Of a stretch of 47,619 nt of DNA, positions 43,097-47,619 are shown one piece after another. Positions within the stretch are counted from its first letter, which is position 1. Every line of letters starts with the position of its first letter. The position numbers and the translations under genes are program-made. This DNA is from Bacteroidales bacterium (GTDB lineage: Bacteria > Bacteroidota > Bacteroidia > Bacteroidales > UBA932): assembly GCA_017561885.1 (NCBI GenBank), contig JAFZBF010000007.1, positions 1-47,619 on the forward strand. Direction: 5' to 3'. Below the pieces are notes generated by a model. The model saw only the letters and a list, made by a program, of their open reading frames with translations. It was not told the DNA's origin and did not search any database.

Positions 43097-43104
43097 CAAA
43101 AATA
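43097..43104 (-). promoter_or_regulatory. -7 box almost at the permease start codon
   Basis: Minus-strand TATTTTTG, perfect TAnnTTTG match, ends 8 bp from the ATG at 43088, leaving almost no leader. Confidence 0.5.
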
Positions 43105-43135
43105 CTGAAAATATGGATAAAAGGCAGATTTTGAT

Positions 43136-43143
43136 TAAATTTG
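43136..43143 (+). promoter_or_regulatory. -7 box for the rarA-rlmD-mnmE operon
   Basis: TAAATTTG, perfect TAnnTTTG match, 32 bp before the ATG at 43176. It supports that start over the long upstream extension of the same frame. Confidence 0.5.
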
Positions 43144-43175
43144 AAAGTTACTTCGATTTTAACACAATTTATATT

Positions 43176-44495
43176 ATGTTAAATAAGGGATATCGGGAAG
43201 ACGAAAGCCTCTCCTCTGCATACATTCCTCTGGCCGAACGCCTGCGTCCCCGGACGCTTGACGATTATGTCGGTCAGGAACATCTGGTCGGCAAAGATTC
43301 GGTGCTGCGGAAGATGCTTGAGAGCGGCGATGTCAAGTCCTTTATCCTCTGGGGACCTCCGGGTGTCGGCAAGACCACGATAGCCAAGATTATGGCTAAC
43401 ACTCTTCACCGGGAGTTCTACACACTCTCCGCAGTAAGCAGCGGCGTCAAGGACGTGCGTGACGTCATAGACAAGGCCAAAAACAACCGTATGTTCGCCG
43501 TCGAAGGCGCTCCGATACTCTTCATAGACGAGATCCACCGCTTCAACAAAGCCCAGCAGGACGCGCTACTGGGTGCTGTCGAAGAAGGCACTGTCGTCCT
43601 GATCGGCGCAACTACCGAAAATCCCTCCTTCGAGGTTATAACCCCTCTCCTTTCGCGTTGTCAGGTTTATGTACTTAAACCGCTGGAACATAGCGATTTA
43701 GATATACTGCTGAATCGTGCACTGAAAGAAGATATCATACTCAAGTCCCGCAATATCACCGTCAAGGAAAAGGAAGCGCTTTTCAGTTTCTGCAACGGCG
43801 ATGCACGCAAACTGCTCAACATCCTGGAGCTGGTAAGTTCCACCAATCCAGACGATCCTCTGGTGATTGATGACGAACTGGTCAAGTCGTCACTCCAACA
43901 GAACATCGCCCTCTATGACAAGAACGGCGAACAGCACTACGATATCATAAGCGCTTTTATAAAGAGCATGCGCGGCAGCGACCCGAACGGAGCCATATAC
44001 TGGATGGCCAGGATGCTTGCAGGCGGTGAAGACCCGCTCTTCATTGCCAGGCGTATGGTGATCCTGGCTGCCGAGGATGTCGGCCTCGCCAATCCGAACG
44101 CACTGCTGCTAGCCAACGCCTGTTTCGATACAGTACACAAGGTCGGCATGCCAGAGGCGCGGATTCCGCTTGCAGAGACCTGTATCTACCTTGCCACATC
44201 ACCGAAGAGCAATTCTGCTTATATGGCTATTGACAGTGCTTTAGCTACCGTCAATTCAACTTCCGATGCACCTCCGGTACCCCTGCATCTTCGCAACGCC
44301 CCTACCCGTTTGATGAAGGATCTGGGCTACCACAAGGACTACAAATACGCACACTCATATGAGGGCAACTTCGTCGACCAGGAGTTCCTGCCAGATGCCT
44401 TGAAGGCTACCAAATTCTATGATCCAGGCAACAACAAGCGAGAAGACGAGATACGAGCCAAGCTTGCAGCCCTGTGGAAGAAATACAACTATTGA
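43176..44495 (+). CDS. rarA: Replication-associated recombination protein A (MgsA/RarA AAA+ ATPase)
   Basis: 439 residues from the ATG at 43176. The frame is open far upstream, but that part is antisense to the permease and precedes the promoter. Features: [21 protein letters not shown], Walker [10 protein letters not shown], Walker [12 protein letters not shown] with sensor block [11 protein letters not shown], and the C-terminal tetramerisation region ([28 protein letters not shown], in family order). RarA acts at stalled replication forks and interacts with SSB. It is first in a three-gene operon, with rlmD starting 2 bp after its stop. Confidence 0.95.
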   Translation: MLNKGYREDESLSSAYIPLAERLRPRTLDDYVGQEHLVGKDSVLRKMLESGDVKSFILWGPPGVGKTTIAKIMANTLHREFYTLSAVSSGVKDVRDVIDKAKNNRMFAVEGAPILFIDEIHRFNKAQQDALLGAVEEGTVVLIGATTENPSFEVITPLLSRCQVYVLKPLEHSDLDILLNRALKEDIILKSRNITVKEKEALFSFCNGDARKLLNILELVSSTNPDDPLVIDDELVKSSLQQNIALYDKNGEQHYDIISAFIKSMRGSDPNGAIYWMARMLAGGEDPLFIARRMVILAAEDVGLANPNALLLANACFDTVHKVGMPEARIPLAETCIYLATSPKSNSAYMAIDSALATVNSTSDAPPVPLHLRNAPTRLMKDLGYHKDYKYAHSYEGNFVDQEFLPDALKATKFYDPGNNKREDEIRAKLAALWKKYNY

Positions 44496-44497
44496 AA

Positions 44498-45922
44498 ATG
44501 AGCCGCAAGAAGAAAGACAAGCCGCTGCTTGAGAACATACTCATCGAAGACGTGGCAGCCGAGGGCAACGCCCTGGCCCATGTCAACGGCAAGGTGCTGT
44601 TCGTGCCTGGTATGGTTCCCGGTGACATAGTCAATGTCCAGGTCCGCCGCGAGCGCAAGGGTTACATTGACGGTTATGCAGCCAGGCTGGTCAAGCCTTC
44701 AGAGCACAGGATCGAACCGGTGTGCGAGCATTTCGGGGTCTGCGGCGGCTGCAAGTGGCAGTGCCTTCCTTATGAGATGCAACTCGAGGCGAAACAGCGG
44801 CAGGCCGTCGACCAACTGAAACGGATAGGACATCTGGAATTGCCTGATATCTCCCCTATTATCGGCTCCGACCTGCAGTATTACTATAGAAATAAACTGG
44901 AATTCACCTTTTCCAACCGGAGATGGATTCTGCCGGGCGAAGATCCAGACGCTCTGAGCGACATCGAGCGCCTCGGACTGGGGTTCCATATAAGTGGATT
45001 TTTCGACAAAGTCCTGGACTTGAAAAAATGCCATCTTATGGCCGAACCCTGCAACGAAATCCGCAACTTCATCCGCAGTTTTGCCATAGAAAACGGGCTT
45101 TCTTTCTTCGATCTGAGGGCCCAGAACGGCTTTTTAAGGAACCTGATCCTTCGCGAAGCGTCCACTGGGGAAATAATGCTTACAGTCGTGTTTGGACCTG
45201 ACGCTGAGGGTGATAGCGATAATGTAACAAAAATGTTAGAGGCAATTTCCGGCCGTTTCGACCAGATTTCGTCTCTCAATTACGTGATCAACCCGAAACC
45301 GAACGATACGATCGGTGATCTGGACGTAAAAACCTGGTCCGGAAAAGACTGCATATACGAAAAAATGGGTGATCTGCGCTTCAAGATCGGTCCGAAATCG
45401 TTCTACCAGACCAACAGTGCCCAGGCTTTCAAACTATATTCAATCGTGCGAGAATTTGCTTCAAGTGATGTGGCACAAAATCCTGTAATCTATGACCTTT
45501 ACACAGGTACAGGAACCATAGCATTATTTCTCTCATCCATAGCAAAAAAGGTGGTTGGCATCGAATATGTCCCGGAAGCCATCGAGGATGCCCGCATCAA
45601 TGCAGAAGTGAACGACATCCATAATTGTACCTTTTATGCAGGTGACATGAAGGATGTGCTTAATAAAGAGTTTATTGAAGCGAACGGAAAACCAGATTTG
45701 ACAGTGCTTGACCCACCGCGCGCAGGTATCCACCCTTCTGTCGCACAGGTCATCCTCGACACAGCACCCGCCGTCATCATATATGTCAGCTGTAATCCCG
45801 CTTCCCAAGCCCGCGACCTGGCGGTACTGTCGGAGAAATACCGCATAGTCTCAGTCCAGCCCGTCGATATGTTCCCCCAGACTCAGCACGTTGAGAACGT
45901 TGTAAAGCTACTATTGAAGTAA
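44498..45922 (+). CDS. rlmD: 23S rRNA (uracil-C5)-methyltransferase, RlmD/RumA type
   Basis: 474 residues from the ATG at 44498 (2 bp after the rarA stop; an upstream alternative at 44474 overlaps rarA). Domains: TRAM (residues 10-68), a 4Fe-4S cysteine set (Cys76, Cys82, Cys85 in CEHFGVCGGC, and a later Cys in LKKCHLM), and a SAM-dependent methyltransferase with YDLYTGTGTIALFL, LDPPRAGIHP and catalytic YVSCNPASQARDL. The iron-sulfur set favours RlmD over TrmA, and the enzyme should make 5-methyluridine in 23S rRNA; Bacteroidota members sometimes modify a different U, so the exact position is uncertain. mnmE starts 1 bp later. Confidence 0.9.
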   Translation: MSRKKKDKPLLENILIEDVAAEGNALAHVNGKVLFVPGMVPGDIVNVQVRRERKGYIDGYAARLVKPSEHRIEPVCEHFGVCGGCKWQCLPYEMQLEAKQRQAVDQLKRIGHLELPDISPIIGSDLQYYYRNKLEFTFSNRRWILPGEDPDALSDIERLGLGFHISGFFDKVLDLKKCHLMAEPCNEIRNFIRSFAIENGLSFFDLRAQNGFLRNLILREASTGEIMLTVVFGPDAEGDSDNVTKMLEAISGRFDQISSLNYVINPKPNDTIGDLDVKTWSGKDCIYEKMGDLRFKIGPKSFYQTNSAQAFKLYSIVREFASSDVAQNPVIYDLYTGTGTIALFLSSIAKKVVGIEYVPEAIEDARINAEVNDIHNCTFYAGDMKDVLNKEFIEANGKPDLTVLDPPRAGIHPSVAQVILDTAPAVIIYVSCNPASQARDLAVLSEKYRIVSVQPVDMFPQTQHVENVVKLLLK

Positions 45923-45923
45923 T

Positions 45924-47381
45924 ATGAGTGAAATTACTAATATTGAAGATACTACCATTTGTGCTTGTTCCACCGGAAACTGTTCCGGAGCAGTTGCTGT
46001 CATCCGCATTAGCGGCCCCCGGACCGTCGATATCGTATCCAAGGTCTTCAAGCCCAAACGCGATGCCGACATCACGAAGGTTCCGGGTTATACCCTGCTG
46101 TACGGCTATGTGTACAGGCAGGACGGGACATTGCTGGACGATGTCCTGGTCAGCATCTTCAAGGCACCTCACTCCTACACCGGTGAAGATGCCGCCGAGA
46201 TCTCATGCCACGGCTCGAACTACATAGTCCGCGAGCTTCTCACAATGCTCGCCGACAATGGAGCAAAATACGCAGCAGGCGGCGATTTTACCAAGCGGGC
46301 ATTCCTTAATGGAAAAATGGATCTTGCTCAGGCAGAGGCAGTATGCGACCTCATTTCAAGCGAAACTAAAGCAGCTCATGATGTGGCGATGCAGCAGATG
46401 CGCGGCGGCTTTTCAAAGGAGCTTGAGGCCATGAGGACAAACCTCCTTCAGATAGTATCGCTTCTAGAGCTGGAACTTGACTTCAGCGACGAAGACGTAC
46501 AGTTTGCAGACCGCAAGGAACTCCAGAAACTGCTGGACGACTCCTGCACACAGATCAATTCGCTCATTTCAAGCTTCAAGTTGGGTAATGCCATTAAAAA
46601 TGGTGTACCAGTGGCAATTGTCGGTGCAACAAATACTGGCAAGAGCACACTTCTGAATGCCCTCCTCAAGGAAGACAGGGCCATCGTCTCCTCCATTGCC
46701 GGCACCACCCGTGACACCATCGAAGATGTGATGAACCTCGACGGCGTGCTGTTCCGTTTCATCGATACCGCCGGCATACGGTCCACTCTTGAACAGATAG
46801 AACTAATGGGCATCGAGCGGACTTTCTACAAGATCAGACAAGCTTCGATTGTCCTGATGATGCTCGACAGCACTGAGCCGGACAAATTCCAGGAATCGAT
46901 CAGCTCTTTAAGTAAGAAGATAAATAATGCAGAGCAAACCCTTTTTATTCTGCTGAATAAGTGCGACAAAGTTTCTAAGCCCAAGGAGTCCGGACCATCA
47001 TTGTTCGATGCATCAGAACTCGTTGAACAAGTCCGCGCTCTGGCCACCGAGGCGGGCCTCTCTCCTTCCGCGATTCTTCCCATCTCGGCACGCCAGAAGG
47101 TCGGGCTTGACGTGCTGGAGTCGATGCTGGTTGCCAGCCAAAAAGACATCAGCGCCCCCGGCAATATGGTTCTTGTAAGCAACATGCGCCACTACACCGC
47201 CCTAAAGGATGCCTACAATGCCCTGCTCCGCGCCAACGTCGCCCTCGGTGAAAACGTCTCCACAGATCTCGTCGCCCAAGACATCCGCGAATCCCTCTAC
47301 TCCATCGGCACCATCGTCGGCGCCGTCTCCACCGACGAAATATTAGGGAACATATTCAAGAATTTCTGCATCGGCAAGTAA
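45924..47381 (+). CDS. mnmE: tRNA modification GTPase MnmE (TrmE)
   Basis: 485 residues. The N-terminal tetrahydrofolate-binding domain (ICACSTGNCSGAVAVIRISGP, ISCHGSNYIVRELL) is followed by a helical domain containing the GTPase insert: G1 GATNTGKSTLL, G2 in SSIAGTTRDTIED, G3 DTAGIR and G4 LNKCD. It ends with the invariant C-terminal CIGK, whose Cys is conserved in MnmE. With MnmG it installs the 5-aminomethyl-type modification on the wobble uridine of several tRNAs. The G1 loop reads GATNTGKS instead of the usual GxPNxGKS, but the Lys and Ser are retained. It is the last gene of the rarA-rlmD-mnmE operon and ends 238 bp before the right edge. Confidence 0.96.
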   Translation: MSEITNIEDTTICACSTGNCSGAVAVIRISGPRTVDIVSKVFKPKRDADITKVPGYTLLYGYVYRQDGTLLDDVLVSIFKAPHSYTGEDAAEISCHGSNYIVRELLTMLADNGAKYAAGGDFTKRAFLNGKMDLAQAEAVCDLISSETKAAHDVAMQQMRGGFSKELEAMRTNLLQIVSLLELELDFSDEDVQFADRKELQKLLDDSCTQINSLISSFKLGNAIKNGVPVAIVGATNTGKSTLLNALLKEDRAIVSSIAGTTRDTIEDVMNLDGVLFRFIDTAGIRSTLEQIELMGIERTFYKIRQASIVLMMLDSTEPDKFQESISSLSKKINNAEQTLFILLNKCDKVSKPKESGPSLFDASELVEQVRALATEAGLSPSAILPISARQKVGLDVLESMLVASQKDISAPGNMVLVSNMRHYTALKDAYNALLRANVALGENVSTDLVAQDIRESLYSIGTIVGAVSTDEILGNIFKNFCIGK

Positions 47382-47412
47382 ATCAATTAGTTATATATTT
47401 CAAGTAAAGCTG

Positions 47413-47449
47413 TACTTTAAGTTAATTGCATCATAATTAGCTTAAAGTG
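47413..47449. repeat. A+T-rich inverted repeat downstream of mnmE
   Basis: CTTTAAG and CTTAAAG (47415-47421, 47441-47447) plus inner TAATT/AATTA pair into a stem of about 13 bp with one mismatch and a 7-nt loop. No T-run follows, so terminator function is uncertain. The 238 bases after mnmE hold no gene I can support; a 52-codon frame at 47454-47612 has no recognisable features beyond a short hydrophobic stretch. Confidence 0.55.
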
Positions 47450-47525
47450 AACAATGCCAACAGTTGGATTGATTACTTCCATTCTTCTGATTCTATACTT
47501 GTTTTTCGCTTGTTTGAGCCTATTC

Positions 47526-47575
47526 TGTCACAGTGTTTGTCACAAAATCACCTTCTGTGACAAATTTTTGTCACA
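47526..47575. promoter_or_regulatory. Cluster of four TGTCACA sites, two forming a palindrome
   Basis: TGTCACA occurs at 47526-47532, 47538-47544 and 47569-47575 and inverted at 47556-47562. The last two make the palindrome TGTGACAAATTTTTGTCACA (47556-47575; 9-bp arms, 2-bp centre). This arrangement is that of a multi-site operator or a recombination/replication protein binding region upstream of whatever lies to the right of the window. Confidence 0.5.
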
Positions 47576-47619
47576 CTTACCCGAAAAAGTTACCAAAACC
47601 GCTGTTTTATGAAATGTTA

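Noticed and set aside
42252..43175. Upstream extension of the rarA frame
   Set aside because: It is antisense to the FecCD permease and precedes the -7 box at 43136; RarA homology begins only at the ATG at 43176.
47454..47612. 52-codon frame with a short hydrophobic stretch after mnmE
   Set aside because: It spans the TGTCACA palindrome, has no promoter box or family resemblance, and such a length is expected by chance.

Overview
The window is a compact, gene-dense chromosomal segment from a member of the Bacteroidota, most likely an uncultured gut-type Bacteroidales. The evidence is the gene content: many signal-peptide lipoproteins and glycoside hydrolases, a BspA-type leucine-rich surface protein, a porin O/P-like protein, a short CstA and an FprA-type flavodiiron protein. 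The promoters also look right, with repeated -7 boxes of the TAnnTTTG type and almost no Shine-Dalgarno sequences. The genus cannot be fixed from this sequence alone. I see no rRNA, tRNA, CRISPR array, transposase or phage gene.

Layout, left to right. 1-1751: 3' part of a BspA-like LRR protein, ending at a strong terminator. 1826-4118 (-): GH43 lipoprotein followed by a small outer-membrane-type protein. 4191-5474 (+): secreted histidine-acid phosphatase/phytase. 5475-6028: gene-free mosaic of hairpins, palindromes and four tandem 51-bp repeats. 6029-8929 (-): M16 peptidase lipoprotein. 9064-9996 (+): one polypeptide combining MsrA and free-methionine-R-sulfoxide reductase. 10000-12104 (-): membrane metallophosphoesterase and porin. 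12180-17337 (+): lytic transglycosylase, aquaporin, patatin with an outer-membrane barrel, and a secreted esterase. 17412-19620 (-): glpK-glpF. 19705-20685 (+): GH43 lipoprotein. 20700-20825: cloverleaf-like inverted-repeat element. 20832-21962 (-): HD-hydrolase/prolyl-tRNA-editing fusion. 22009-30436 (+): tightly packed run of SGNH hydrolase, cstA, reverse rubrerythrin, DUF1080-PHP-like lipoprotein, CPA2 antiporter and GH127. 30442-32740 (-): flavodiiron protein and tyrosine-phosphatase lipoprotein. 32824-36418 (+): EEP phosphatase and GH31 alpha-xylosidase. 36488-38219 (-): two unrecognised envelope proteins. 38297-39481 (+): ABC-importer binding lipoprotein. 39490-43088 (-): its probable permease and ATPase plus an ABC-F protein. 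43176-47381 (+): rarA-rlmD-mnmE housekeeping operon. 47382-47619: A+T-rich gene-free end with an inverted repeat and a cluster of TGTCACA sites.

Working together: five carbohydrate-active enzymes (two GH43, GH127, GH31 and a CE1-like esterase) point to use of arabinose- and xylose-decorated plant glycans, but no SusC/SusD pair is present, so they are scattered rather than forming a classic PUL. Two extracytoplasmic phosphatases of unrelated folds (histidine acid phosphatase and CX5R phosphatase) suggest phosphate or inositol-phosphate scavenging. MsrA-fRMsr, reverse rubrerythrin and the flavodiiron protein form an oxygen/peroxide defence set typical of an anaerobe.

No large undescribed defence or mobile system is evident. 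The least explained signals are the two structured intergenic elements (5476-5976 and 20700-20825), the two domain fusions (MsrA-fRMsr and HD-YbaK), the DUF1080-PHP-like lipoprotein, and several promoters so close to start codons that the transcripts should be nearly leaderless.
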